Source: an uncultured Opitutaceae bacterium
GTDB taxonomy: Bacteria > Verrucomicrobiota > Verrucomicrobiia > Opitutales > Opitutaceae
DNA length: 64,000 bases
Assembly (NCBI GenBank): GCA_937889545.1
Contig: CALAOT010000126.1
Span: 30,990-94,989, forward strand
Direction: 5' to 3'
The notes below the pieces were generated by a model, which saw nothing but the letters and a program-made list of their open reading frames with translations, was not told where the DNA came from and did no database searches. This document shows, one piece after another, positions 33,463 through 42,876 of the stretch (positions within the stretch are counted from its first letter, which is position 1; every line of letters begins with the position of its first letter). A program made the position numbers and the translations under genes.

Positions 33463-34878
33463 ATGCCGGCCACCGCCCGCGAACGCCCGTTCCTAGAGCC
33501 CGCTTATTGCAAGGGCTGCCTCCGGTGTGTCGAAGTGTGTCCCAAGGACTGCATCACACCGGGCACGGCGGTCTACCCCGGGACCGGGCTCATCCCGGTC
33601 GAGCTTCGTCTTGATGCGTGCAACGGCTGCGGCCTGTGCATCGCCGCATGCCCCGAGCCGTTCGGCCTTCGGACCCAGTCGGAAACCGCGCACGTCGAGC
33701 ACGCGGCGCAGGAATACCTTCTGCAGGACCCGACCGAGCTCTTCGGCAGCAAGATCGTAGAAGGCTCGCCCATTCGCGAGCGGCCCGCGAAGGCGATTCC
33801 CCTCCAGGAGTGCGCGCCGCTGGTCCTCAAGGGCACCTACGCCTCCGCGATCGGCGCCGTACTCGCAGGCTGCCGCCACGTCTTCGGCTACCCCATAACC
33901 CCGAGCACCGAGGGGGCGGAGCTCATGGCCAAGATGCTCCCGAAGCTCGGGGGCTCCTTCGTGCAGGCGGTCAGCGAGGTCGCCGCCGTCAACATGATGT
34001 ATGGGGCGGGCGCCGCCGGCGTCCCATCGATGACGTTCACGAGCAGCCCCGGCTTCAGCCTCATGCTCGAGGGGATCAGCTACATGATCGGCGCCGAGGT
34101 CCCGGGTGTCTTTGTCAACGTCATGAGGGGCGGGCCCGGCCTTGGCAACATCGGCCCGGAGCAGGCCGACATCAAGCTCGCCTGCCGCGGCCTGGGCCAC
34201 GGCAACACCCACGCGTTGGTCCTGGCCCCCAGCACGCCGCAGGAGATGCTCGACCTTACTATGGAGGCCTTTGCACTGAGCTTCCGCTACCGCAATCCCG
34301 TCGTCATCCTCGGCGACGGATACCTCGGGCAGATGACTGGTGCGGTGAGGCTGCCTTCCCGCATGTTCAGGCCGGGCCTGCCCTCCTGGTGCGTCTGGGG
34401 AGACCGCGCGCACCGGACCAATCTCATCTGCTCGATCATGCTCGCGGAGCCCGACTTGGAGGCGCACAACCTCCGGCTGAACGCCAAGTACGCGGCGATC
34501 TGCGCCGAGGAGCAGCGCGCCGACGCATACCGCTGCGAGGACGCCCGGGTCCTGGTGATCGCCTGCAACACGCCTTCGCGGATGGCCAAGGGGGCCGTGG
34601 AAGCGGCGAGGGAGCACGGGATCGCCGCGGGATTGCTCCGCCCCATCACGCTGTGGCCCTTCCCGATCGACGCCCTCAAGGAGTTGCTGCCGCACGTCGA
34701 GCATATCATCGTCGTCGAGGCGAGCCCGGGGCAGCTCGAGGACGAGATGCGCCTGGCCCTGAGCCACGCCGGCATCCAGCCGCCCCCTATCACGAGCGTG
34801 CGCCGCCTCGGCGGCATGCTGCCCCAGCAGGCTGAGATCCTCGCGGGCATCCGCGAATCGCAGGAGGTGCGCGTGTGA
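33463..34878 (+). CDS. 2-oxoacid:ferredoxin oxidoreductase alpha subunit with N-terminal ferredoxin domain
   Basis: A 471-aa protein. Residues 10-70 form a two-cluster ferredoxin domain (C16, C19, C22, C26 and C53, C56, C59, C63). From about 115 it is the alpha subunit of a 2-oxoacid oxidoreductase (LVLKGTYASAIGAVLAGCRHVFGYPITPSTEGAE, then MMYGAGAAGVPSMTFTSSPGFSLMLEGISYM). With the next gene it decarboxylates a 2-oxoacid to acyl-CoA and CO2 and reduces ferredoxin. The VorB/KorA-type architecture suggests branched-chain or 2-oxoglutarate substrates rather than pyruvate, but this cannot be settled. It overlaps the next gene by 4 nt. Confidence 0.88.
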   Translation: MPATARERPFLEPAYCKGCLRCVEVCPKDCITPGTAVYPGTGLIPVELRLDACNGCGLCIAACPEPFGLRTQSETAHVEHAAQEYLLQDPTELFGSKIVEGSPIRERPAKAIPLQECAPLVLKGTYASAIGAVLAGCRHVFGYPITPSTEGAELMAKMLPKLGGSFVQAVSEVAAVNMMYGAGAAGVPSMTFTSSPGFSLMLEGISYMIGAEVPGVFVNVMRGGPGLGNIGPEQADIKLACRGLGHGNTHALVLAPSTPQEMLDLTMEAFALSFRYRNPVVILGDGYLGQMTGAVRLPSRMFRPGLPSWCVWGDRAHRTNLICSIMLAEPDLEAHNLRLNAKYAAICAEEQRADAYRCEDARVLVIACNTPSRMAKGAVEAAREHGIAAGLLRPITLWPFPIDALKELLPHVEHIIVVEASPGQLEDEMRLALSHAGIQPPPITSVRRLGGMLPQQAEILAGIRESQEVRV

Positions 34879-36290
34879 GCACCTTTTACGATCATTTTGA
34901 GCGGCACGGCAAGGGCTTGGCCAACCGTGTCACGCACTACTGCCCCGGCTGCGGTCACGGGCTCGCCCACCGCGACCTGGCCGCCGCGATCGACGAGCTG
35001 GGGGTACAGGACCGCACGGTGCTGATCAGCCCGGTGGGCTGCTCCGTGTTCGCCTACTACTACTTCGACGTCGGCAACACGCAGGCGGCGCATGGCCGGG
35101 CGCCTGCGGTGGCGCTCGGGCACAAGCTGGCCAATCCGGATGCCGTGGTGATCAGCTACCAGGGCGACGGCGACCTGGCGTCGATCGGACTCGCGGAAAC
35201 GATCTCCATCGCCCAGCTGGGCATCCCGATAACGGTCATCTTCATCAACAACGGGATCTACGGTATGACCGGAGGGCAGATGGCGCCCACCAGCCTCGTT
35301 GGGCAGAAGACCTCGACCAGCCCCGAGGGGCGGGATTCAGCGATGGGCCAGCCGCTGCGCGTGGCCGAGCTTATCGCCCAACTCGACGGCCCCGTGTACG
35401 TCGAGCGCGTGGCCCTGTACGACGCCAGGCAGAGGACCAAGGCGCGAAAGGCCATCGCGAAGGCCCTCCGCCTCCAGGTCGAGGGGCGCGGCTATGCGTT
35501 TGTCGAGGTGCTCTCGGAATGCCCCACCCACCTGAAGGTGACGCCCGACGCCGCCGAGGCATGGATACGGACCCAGATGGAGCCGGTGTTCCCCCTGGGC
35601 GTGAAGAAGGACAGCATGGTGGAGCCGTGGTTCCGCCGGCCACCGCCCAGCTTTGATGCAGAGACCGTGCTCGCGCTGAGCGGCGCAGAGCCGACGCAGG
35701 ACCGGGCCGAAGGCCCGGCCCGCCGGCACCGGCTCGGAGCGAGGGGCCGCAGCCTCAAGCTCGCGGGCGCGGGTGGCGACGGCGCGCAGACCGCCGCGCT
35801 GCTGCTCGCCCGGGCGGCGATCGCTGAGGGGTTCGACGCCACCCACATCCCAAGCTACGGGCCGGAGAGCCGGGGCGGCACCTCCTACGCCGACGTCAAC
35901 ATCGCCGAGGAGGAGGTGCTCAACCCGTCGGCAGCCGAGCCCGACGTCCTGGTCGCATTCAACGCCCCAAGCCTCGCGCGGTTCGCATCCACCGTGCCCG
36001 AAGGCGGCCTGATTCTCTACGACAGCACCGTAATCACGGAGCCGGGCGAGTTGCCCGAACGCCGCCGCGTCCTGGGCGTTCCGTTCACGGGTATCGCGGT
36101 GGGCCTGAAGCAGCCCATGGTGAAGAATCTCGTGGCCCTGGGCGCCTTGCAGGCGGCCAGCGCCATCCTGCCGGCGCCGCGCATCCTCGGAGCCCTGCGG
36201 GAGGTCCTGAAGCACAAGCGCGCTGCCCTGCCGGTCAACGAGGCCGCATTTGCCGCCGGACAGGCGGCCGTCGCGCAGGCGCGCGCATGA
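34875..36290 (+). CDS. 2-oxoacid:ferredoxin oxidoreductase beta-gamma fusion subunit
   Basis: A 471-aa fusion. The N-terminal half is the thiamine pyrophosphate subunit: HYCPGCGHGLAHRDL, the TPP site YQGDGDLASIGLAE followed by VIFINNGIYGMTGGQ, and SPEGRD. From about residue 290 comes the gamma domain (LKLAGAGGDGAQTAALLLARAAIAEGFDATHIPSYGPESRGGTSYADVNI). Fusion of beta and gamma subunits in one chain is less common than separate genes. It overlaps both neighbours by 4 nt, so the three genes form one tightly coupled operon. Confidence 0.88.
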   Translation: MSTFYDHFERHGKGLANRVTHYCPGCGHGLAHRDLAAAIDELGVQDRTVLISPVGCSVFAYYYFDVGNTQAAHGRAPAVALGHKLANPDAVVISYQGDGDLASIGLAETISIAQLGIPITVIFINNGIYGMTGGQMAPTSLVGQKTSTSPEGRDSAMGQPLRVAELIAQLDGPVYVERVALYDARQRTKARKAIAKALRLQVEGRGYAFVEVLSECPTHLKVTPDAAEAWIRTQMEPVFPLGVKKDSMVEPWFRRPPPSFDAETVLALSGAEPTQDRAEGPARRHRLGARGRSLKLAGAGGDGAQTAALLLARAAIAEGFDATHIPSYGPESRGGTSYADVNIAEEEVLNPSAAEPDVLVAFNAPSLARFASTVPEGGLILYDSTVITEPGELPERRRVLGVPFTGIAVGLKQPMVKNLVALGALQAASAILPAPRILGALREVLKHKRAALPVNEAAFAAGQAAVAQARA

Positions 36291-38425
36291 GTCGGCCGCC
36301 GTTTATCTGCGAGGCCGAGGCTTACCGAATGCTGGCCCGGGCGGGCATCCGTCCGCCGGACCACGGGTTCGCCGGCGACCGCCCGCCGTTCGAGCCCGGG
36401 TGCCCGGTCGTGCTGAAAGGGCTCGCCGAGGAGCTCTGGCACAAGTCGGAGCTCGGCGCCGTGGAATTCCTGCCCTACGACGCCGCCGCGATCGCCGCCT
36501 TGGCCGGCCAGATGAAGGCGCGCATCGAGGCGTCCGGCCGCAGCTGGATCGGGGCGCTCGTGTGCGAGCGGGTGCACGTCGCTCGGGCCGAGGGCCTGCC
36601 CTCGGAGGGATTCGTCTCCTTGTTCCGGCACGAGACCGGATGGATCGCCCTAGTCGGCCTCGGCGGGTTGCAGGCGGAGGCCCTCGCGGGCATGGCGCCG
36701 GTGCTGCGCTGGCCGGTGGCGCTCATGTCGCCCGCCGCCGCGATGGAGGAGCTGGAGGGGCATCTTCTCGGAAGAATATGGCTCGGCCGCCTCCGGGGCA
36801 TGGAGCCCCTCACGACGCGGCCCGCGCTCCTCGGATTCCTCGAGGCGCTGTGGCGCCTGGCCGGGATTGCCGAGGAGGAAGGCGCCTCACTGATCGAGGT
36901 CAACCCGGTCGCCCTTCGCGCGGACGGGCGGCCGACGCCCTTGGACGCCGTGGGCCGGCGGGCTTTGCCCGCCCCCCCGCGGGTCCCGTCGCCAGCTGGG
37001 TTCCTAGGGGCGGTCATGGCTCCCCGCCGGGTGGCCCTGGCCGGGGTGTCCTCCCGCGGCGAGGGCTTCGGCCGGACCATCCTGGAGAATCTCCGGCGCT
37101 GCCCATCCCTGGCCGGAAGGATCGTCGTCGTGAAGCCCGGCCAGGACAGCCTGGAGGGGGTGCCGTGCGTGCCCGGCGTGGCCGCGCTCAAGGAGGCTCC
37201 CGTCGACCTGCTGATCCTGGCCCTTCCCGCGGCGGTCGCGGCCGGCGCCGTCTCCGATCTCCTCGCCCAGGGAGGGGGGGCGCAGGTCGTGGCCCTGGTC
37301 TCCGGCGGGTTCGGCGACGGAGCCGACACAGCGGGCCTCGGCAATCGCCTGGCCGCCGAGCTGCGCTCGGGCCGCGCGTCCGGACGGTGGACGCCGGCGA
37401 TCCTGGGGCCCAATTTCCTGGGGCACTGGGTCCCCGCAATCGGGCTGGACACGTCCTTCATACCTGCCGATCGGCTCGCGCCGCTCAACCCAGCAGGGGG
37501 TTCCCTGGCCCTGCTCGGGCAGAGCGGCGCATTTCTCCTATGCCGGCGGTCGCGCCACCGGCACCTCCGGCTTCGGCTGGGCGCCGCATTGGGCAACGAG
37601 ATCGATGTCTCCCTGGCCGACTACCTGGACGCCCTGGCCCCCGACCCTGGCTGCCGCGCGGTCGCGGCCTACGTCGAGGGTTTCAGGGCCGGGGACCTCG
37701 ACGCCACGCTTCGCGCGGCGCTCCGGCTGCGGGAAAAGGGGATCACGCTGCTCCTGCACCGGGCGGGAAGGACGCCCGCCGGCCAGGCGGCCGCCGCAAG
37801 CCACACCGGAGCGATTGCGGGTGATGTCGAGCTCGAGCGCGCCGTCCTGGGGCGGGCGGGGGTTCGCTTTTCGGAGTCGATCGCGGCCTTCGATGCGGCA
37901 CTGGCCTGGCTCGCGACCTACCCCCGCATGGCCCGCGACCCGGTCGCGCTGGTCACCAATGCCGGATTCGAATCGGTCAATGGCAACGACATCCTGGAGT
38001 TGCAGCTGCCTGCCGCGCACCTTGGGCCTGCGACGCTCCAGGCGCTGGGGGACATGCTCGAGGCGGAAGGGCTGGCGGGTCTGGTCCCCGCCAGGCTGCC
38101 GCTCGACCTGACGCCGATGGCGCCGGAGTCGGCCTATCTGCGGGCCGCCGAGATCCTCCTGCGCCAGGATGCGGGCGTGCTTGTGCTCGGCCTGGTGCCG
38201 TTCACGCGCTGCCTGCGCACGGACGGGGCCCCCGCACGCGATTTCGCCGGGAGGCTGGCGGGCCTCTGCGCATCGACGGGCAAGCCGATCGGAATCGCCG
38301 TGGACGCGGGGCCCGCATCCGAGGCCTACCGGGAGGCCTTCGCGGGCGCGGGCCTGCCCGTGTTCGCGCGCATGGAGGATGCGCTGCTGGGGCTGCGGAC
38401 TCTGGTCGGCCAGGCGACGCCCTGA
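36287..38425 (+). CDS. ADP-forming acyl-CoA synthetase (fused alpha/beta)
   Basis: A 712-aa enzyme that converts acyl-CoA, ADP and phosphate to free acid, CoA and ATP. The domains are permuted: an ATP-grasp domain comes first (about 1-230, PVVLKGLAEELWHKSELGAV, then GASLIEVNPVALRADG), followed by a CoA-binding Rossmann domain (ALAGVSSRGEGFGRTILENL) and the ligase domains (GGSLALLGQSGAF, GNEIDVSLADYLDAL). ASHTGAIAGD holds the conserved phosphohistidine (H506). Beside the 2-oxoacid oxidoreductase it would conserve acyl-CoA energy as ATP. The C-terminal about 150 residues form the second succinyl-CoA-synthetase-like fold. Confidence 0.85.
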   Translation: MSRPPFICEAEAYRMLARAGIRPPDHGFAGDRPPFEPGCPVVLKGLAEELWHKSELGAVEFLPYDAAAIAALAGQMKARIEASGRSWIGALVCERVHVARAEGLPSEGFVSLFRHETGWIALVGLGGLQAEALAGMAPVLRWPVALMSPAAAMEELEGHLLGRIWLGRLRGMEPLTTRPALLGFLEALWRLAGIAEEEGASLIEVNPVALRADGRPTPLDAVGRRALPAPPRVPSPAGFLGAVMAPRRVALAGVSSRGEGFGRTILENLRRCPSLAGRIVVVKPGQDSLEGVPCVPGVAALKEAPVDLLILALPAAVAAGAVSDLLAQGGGAQVVALVSGGFGDGADTAGLGNRLAAELRSGRASGRWTPAILGPNFLGHWVPAIGLDTSFIPADRLAPLNPAGGSLALLGQSGAFLLCRRSRHRHLRLRLGAALGNEIDVSLADYLDALAPDPGCRAVAAYVEGFRAGDLDATLRAALRLREKGITLLLHRAGRTPAGQAAAASHTGAIAGDVELERAVLGRAGVRFSESIAAFDAALAWLATYPRMARDPVALVTNAGFESVNGNDILELQLPAAHLGPATLQALGDMLEAEGLAGLVPARLPLDLTPMAPESAYLRAAEILLRQDAGVLVLGLVPFTRCLRTDGAPARDFAGRLAGLCASTGKPIGIAVDAGPASEAYREAFAGAGLPVFARMEDALLGLRTLVGQATP

Positions 38426-38547
38426 GGCGGCGCGATGATCCGGCCGCCACACCCCTTGTGTTCTTGCCCGGTCGTCCCGGTGCACCTAGCCTAGACGTCT
38501 TTCCCAACCGACCACAAACCTCTAGAAGCCCTCAGGACCGTCTCCGA

Positions 38548-40527
38548 ATGAAACCCAATCCCCTCACCTGCATCTCGGCGCTGTTTCTTGCAGCCGCCCC
38601 TCTCCTTGGCAGCGAGTATTCCGACCTGAAACGGCTCGAGCCCGTTCCGGCAAACGTGCAGATACCGGTCGTCGATTTCGTCCGGCCTGCCATCTTCCAG
38701 TCGCCGAAGCTGAACTTCACCGGCGTGCTGATCGGGGCGATCGTGTCGGACGAGCAGGACCGCACCAGCCTGCTCACCTACGACCGGACGACCCAGAAGG
38801 TCGACGGCATCGGCTCCAGGGGAGACAAGGACGTCTCTGATTTCGTCTGGCTGGATGGCAAGAGCCTCATGTACTTTATCATCACGTCAAAATACTCGGT
38901 GACGGCCCTGTACGCGGGGGTTTCGGGCGACCTCTCCGAATCCCTTCCGCTGCTCCGGGACGTCGGCTCCGCGGTGATCGCGGTCCCGCCAAAGGATAGG
39001 ATGCATCCGCTGTTGGACCTGTTCGCAGACGGCATCAACACGGGCCATTACGACGACGCCGTCACCGTGACGGCCTCGATCTCCTCCCAGAATCTGGGCC
39101 CTCCGGTTCCCTCCGAAGAGGAGAATGTGAGGCACATCCTGGCGCGCTTTTCTGAGCTCAAGACGGACCACGGATTCGACCTTGGCTTCATGGCCGACAA
39201 GGAGGGGAAGCTGGCCTTCGGGATAACGCAGCAGGACGGCGTCATGTCCCTGCACAAGCTCGTGGGCGAGAACTGGGTCAAATGCCCCGAGGACCTCGAC
39301 CAGATAGACGTGCTCCAGGCCGGCGACAATACGGGCGAAGTGACCGTGCTCGGGCCCCGGGACGGCGTGGCGCCCAGGGCGCTCGAGTTCATGGACGCGG
39401 AGACCGGAAAGCCGGGCGACGTCCTGCTGCAGGACAAGTCCTACGACTTTAACGGGTGGCTCTTCCGCGACCCGGTGTCCTACAACATCGTGGGGGCGAT
39501 CTATGACAGGGCCGCGCCGCGCGTGGTCTGGTTCACCCAGAGCTACCGCGACCTGCAGGCGGTTGTGGACAAGCTTTTCCCCGGCATGGTCGTTCGGATA
39601 CTCAACCTCGATGATGCGGGAAAGACAGCCCTCATAAGCAGCTCCTCGGACCGCCAGCCCCCGATCTACAGCTGGGTCGACCTGGAGAAGCACACAAGCG
39701 GGCTCATCAAGAATTCGGCACCCTGGATCGACCCGAAGCGGATGCAGCCGATGGGAGTCATCAAGTACAAGACCGCCGAGGGACGCCAGCTGGATGCCTA
39801 CATCACGCTCCCGGCCGGAGCCTCGAAGAAGAGCCCGCCGCCGCTCGTGGTCCTGCTGCACTCCGCCCAGGACGGGCGTGACACCTGGGGGTTCAACACG
39901 GACGTGCAGTTCCTAGCGAGCCGCGGCTACGCCGTGCTACAGCCCAATTACCGCGGCTCGGCGGGATACACCTGGATGTTCCCGGAGCAGGACAAGTGGG
40001 AGTACCGGAGGATCGACGACGACGTGGCACGAGCCACGAAGGCTGTCATTGACATGGGGCTCGTCGATCACAGCCGTGTGGCTCTCATGGGATCTTCCTT
40101 CGGAGGATACCTGGCGGTCTCCGCCGCGGCCTTCGAGCCCGGCCTCTACAAGTGCGCCGTGTCGATATCCGCACTGTATGACTGGGGCAAGTATATCCAG
40201 GAAAACAAGTACCAGCAGTTCTCGGGCTCCGAATACTCGAGGCTTCTCTGGAAGCTCGGCGACCCGGGCAAGAACCAGCAGAAATTCGACGCCATCTCGC
40301 CCCTGCGCCACGCCGAACAGCTCCGGACCGCGCTCTTTATCGCGTGGGGCGAGTTCGACAGTCCCGAACTGATCAGCCAGTCAAGGAGCATGGCCTCGGC
40401 GGCCGACCGGAATCACGTGCCCGTGGAGTCCATGTCGTTCCTGAACGAGGCGGGCGGCATTCACCATCTGGAGCACCGGATCGATCTCTATTCGCACATC
40501 GAGGCCTTCCTCGCGAAGAACCTCTAG
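38548..40527 (+). CDS. S9-family prolyl oligopeptidase-like exported serine peptidase
   Basis: About 659 aa from the ATG at 38548, chosen because it gives a signal peptide (NPLTCISALFLAAAPLLGS); the longer frame to 38458 adds an unlikely basic leader. A beta-propeller-like N-terminal region precedes the alpha/beta hydrolase domain: YKTAEGRQLDAYITLPAG, PPPLVVLLHSAQDGRDTW, QPNYRGSAGYTW, and the nucleophile motif GSSFGG (S517). The catalytic Asp lies in WGEFDSPEL and the His in GGIHHLEH. It is probably a periplasmic peptidase. It is monocistronic and follows the acyl-CoA synthetase by 122 nt. Confidence 0.88.
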   Translation: MKPNPLTCISALFLAAAPLLGSEYSDLKRLEPVPANVQIPVVDFVRPAIFQSPKLNFTGVLIGAIVSDEQDRTSLLTYDRTTQKVDGIGSRGDKDVSDFVWLDGKSLMYFIITSKYSVTALYAGVSGDLSESLPLLRDVGSAVIAVPPKDRMHPLLDLFADGINTGHYDDAVTVTASISSQNLGPPVPSEEENVRHILARFSELKTDHGFDLGFMADKEGKLAFGITQQDGVMSLHKLVGENWVKCPEDLDQIDVLQAGDNTGEVTVLGPRDGVAPRALEFMDAETGKPGDVLLQDKSYDFNGWLFRDPVSYNIVGAIYDRAAPRVVWFTQSYRDLQAVVDKLFPGMVVRILNLDDAGKTALISSSSDRQPPIYSWVDLEKHTSGLIKNSAPWIDPKRMQPMGVIKYKTAEGRQLDAYITLPAGASKKSPPPLVVLLHSAQDGRDTWGFNTDVQFLASRGYAVLQPNYRGSAGYTWMFPEQDKWEYRRIDDDVARATKAVIDMGLVDHSRVALMGSSFGGYLAVSAAAFEPGLYKCAVSISALYDWGKYIQENKYQQFSGSEYSRLLWKLGDPGKNQQKFDAISPLRHAEQLRTALFIAWGEFDSPELISQSRSMASAADRNHVPVESMSFLNEAGGIHHLEHRIDLYSHIEAFLAKNL

Positions 40528-40620
40528 CGGGAGGGCTGCGGCGCAGCCGCTCTGCGCACGGGATTGACCGGGATCGCGCAAGAGCGGCCCCCTGCAAAGA
40601 GAGCGGTGGCGTGGCCATCG

Positions 40621-41613
40621 CTACTGCGCATGGCCGTCCGTATGGTCAGATCGATTCACTGGGCCGAGGTATTTCCTCAGGAACGCCAGCAAAGCTGGCC
40701 GCAGGTCGCGGGGCAGCGGCTGGTTTTCCCACGTGGTGAACGTGAAGGCATGGCCGACATGGTCCATCAGTATGAGCTCGTGCGGCACCCCCTTGGCGGC
40801 GAGATCGTCATCCATCTCGAGCGCCTGATGGTACTCGATCAATGGATCATCCTTGCCCTGCACGATCAGGACAGGTGGAGCAGTCGGTGTCAGATGATTC
40901 ACCGGCTGAAACAGCGCTATTTGCTTCAATGCCGGTCGCACCCCCGCCAAGTTCAATGGCAAGACCTTCATCTGCCCCTGTATGAGTGGCCACCTCATTG
41001 CATCATACCCCCCGTAGAAATCGATGATTGCGCAGACAGCGCTTGAGATGCCCGGATATGGCTCGGGAGGCTCAAAACCCGCTTCGCCGATCGTGAATCC
41101 AACCATTGAGGCAAGGTAGCCTCCCCCTGAGCCGCCACCGATGGCTATCCGCTGCGGGTCGACGTGGTATTCCGCCGCATGCACCCGCAGGAATCGGACA
41201 GCGTTCTTGCAGTCCAGGATGGGCAGCACCCGAAAAGGGGTGTCCAAGGTCCAGTTGATGCTGGCGCAGGCGTAGCCTGCGGCGGCGAATGTTTCGCATT
41301 CTTCGCGGATGTGACTGCTGCCCTTGTCGCTTCCGTTGCCATGGGCCCAGATGACGCCTGGAACTGGGGGATCTCCGGGTGCGCGAGCTGGCAGATAAAG
41401 ATCCAGCTTCTCGGTGCGGCCCGGCTGCAGGTATATCAAGTCTTCAATGATCCGGAACGCCTCCGGCCTCGGCATATCCTTCGTCAATCCGTCGTTGCTT
41501 GCGCCTTGGGGCGACTCGCCCGCCGGCGAGCGCTCGGAGCCTGCGGCCAGCGTGGCAACGATTAACAGGATGGAAACAAATCGGGCGTGCTGCAGTAGGA
41601 ATGGGATGCACAT
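40621..41613 (-). CDS. Exported alpha/beta hydrolase (esterase/lipase-like)
   Basis: About 330 aa from the ATG at 41613, chosen over 41649 because it starts directly before a signal sequence (FVSILLIVATLAAGS). PVPGVIWAHGNGSDKGS is the oxyanion region, IAIGGGSGGGYLASM carries the nucleophile Ser, VLIVQGKDDPLIEY the Asp and LMDHVGHAFT the His, so the triad is complete. This BD-FAE/acetyl-esterase type often removes acyl groups from plant polysaccharides. It is convergent with the S9 peptidase. A link with the glycoside hydrolase 8 kb away is only a possibility. Confidence 0.85.
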   Translation of the reverse strand: MCIPFLLQHARFVSILLIVATLAAGSERSPAGESPQGASNDGLTKDMPRPEAFRIIEDLIYLQPGRTEKLDLYLPARAPGDPPVPGVIWAHGNGSDKGSSHIREECETFAAAGYACASINWTLDTPFRVLPILDCKNAVRFLRVHAAEYHVDPQRIAIGGGSGGGYLASMVGFTIGEAGFEPPEPYPGISSAVCAIIDFYGGYDAMRWPLIQGQMKVLPLNLAGVRPALKQIALFQPVNHLTPTAPPVLIVQGKDDPLIEYHQALEMDDDLAAKGVPHELILMDHVGHAFTFTTWENQPLPRDLRPALLAFLRKYLGPVNRSDHTDGHAQ

Positions 41614-41649
41614 AGATTTGAATGCCTCGTAAGGCAGCACTGGTCCCAT

Positions 41650-41879
41650 TCATGACAGCCGTTGCCTTCTGGGCCGCTATCGTCGGTGAAGAATAATCCA
41701 CTGACCGTCCCTGAGGCTCTTGGTTAGAACGACTGCACGGGCCGCTAGACGCCCTCTCAAAACGGTGCCGCTCCCGTCTTGCGTACTTGCATTAGGTGCG
41801 CGCGATGCAGCTCGCAGACAGGGTCGTGCTAGAAACCCGCCAAAGTATCCTGATTCTTACCTAACCTGATGATCGAAAA
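41650..41879. other. Intergenic between esterase and tRNA-Met
   Basis: No gene is supported. It should contain the esterase promoter and the 3' flank of the tRNA. Confidence 0.3.
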
Positions 41880-41954
<75 letters not shown>

Positions 41955-42305
41955 GAACACCAATTGCTTGGAATCGAATTGCAGGCATTACGTTTTGCTA
42001 AAAACGGGCTGACAAGCAATTTCGCGGGGCGCCAGAACAACGGACCGGGCGAATACGTTCACCGCCGAGCCATTTTGGCGTTAAGCTGGCGGCTATCGCC
42101 GTTCTTTTTTCGTGTCTTCGCGGTATACCTTTTTCTGTTCGCGTGTCGAAACGAACCCGCGCGTGATTGCTCTCACCGACTCAACAAATAGCATGCTTCC
42201 CCACTCTTATGGGCACCCTGCGTCGCGGGGAAAAGTCATTCACCCCGGCGGGAATTATCCGCCACAGGGCAATCGGCGGCTCCTAAATGCATTTTGCGGC
42301 AGGCT
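41955..42305. other. Intergenic, no gene seen
   Basis: About 350 nt of mixed composition. Short open frames are present but lack any recognisable features. Confidence 0.35.
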
Positions 42306-42614
42306 CTACGATAACTCCCAGGGATAGTGGTCGGCTTCCACCATCATCGTATGCCATCGATGCGACTCAACCGGGATCGATTTACAAACCTTGTCCCAAA
42401 CATCCTCAATCGCTGTAGCGCTGGCCCATTTTCCATCCGGTGATCTAGAAACAAGCACAGCTATGGCGTCTGCTCTGGAGATTAATGCAGCGTACCGATC
42501 TGGGACGCCAACGGCGCAAAACTGATCCCATGGCACTTGAACTGCTATTATTTGCCTTGGAGAGGGCCATTCGATCTTGGCCACGACCAATGAGAATCGT
42601 TTGTTTTCCTTCAT
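42306..42614 (-). CDS. Small hypothetical protein
   Basis: About 102 aa from the ATG at 42614 (MKENKRFSLVVAKIEWPSPRQIIAVQVPW). The longer frame to 42737 has an atypical Cys-rich start and is less likely. The sequence mixes beta-like stretches (FSLVVAKIEW, ADAIAVLVSRSP) and ends MMVEADHYPWELS, looking like a compact cytoplasmic domain. No family is recognised. It lies downstream of tRNA-Met and is not obviously part of the stress cluster that begins at 42.9 kb. Confidence 0.45.
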   Translation of the reverse strand: MKENKRFSLVVAKIEWPSPRQIIAVQVPWDQFCAVGVPDRYAALISRADAIAVLVSRSPDGKWASATAIEDVWDKVCKSIPVESHRWHTMMVEADHYPWELS

Positions 42615-42838
42615 AGGCAATGCGCCTTGGCAGTGCGTGAGGCTAGTAGCGCAATCAGATCCTCCAAGCTCCAAGCATGCTCCGAAAGACCAGTCTGCAT
42701 TGCCGGTGTGGCGCGCTATATCCCCGGGATGCGCCAAAGTCGTTGCTGCATAGCGGCGCCTAGGACTCGGCGGCGACGGAGTTCTTTAGAAAGACATCTC
42801 CAGCCCCCAGAGGGTCGCGCATTTCCAATGTTGCGGCC

Positions 42839-42860
42839 GTCAGAGTTAAGTTCCTCTGAC
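42839..42860 (-). terminator. Possible hairpin end of the lipoprotein/DUF1328 transcript
   Basis: GTCAGAG is inverted as CTCTGAC with an 8-nt loop, 17 nt beyond the lipoprotein stop. There is no clear T-run, so rho-independent action is doubtful. Confidence 0.3.
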
Positions 42861-42876
42861 GGTGCTCTGCTGCAGA

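Noticed and set aside
33618..34835. A 405-codon frame inside the oxidoreductase alpha gene, and similar long frames at 33493 and 36250
   Set aside because: Composition is Arg/Gly/His-rich without motifs, as expected for shifted frames of high-GC genes.
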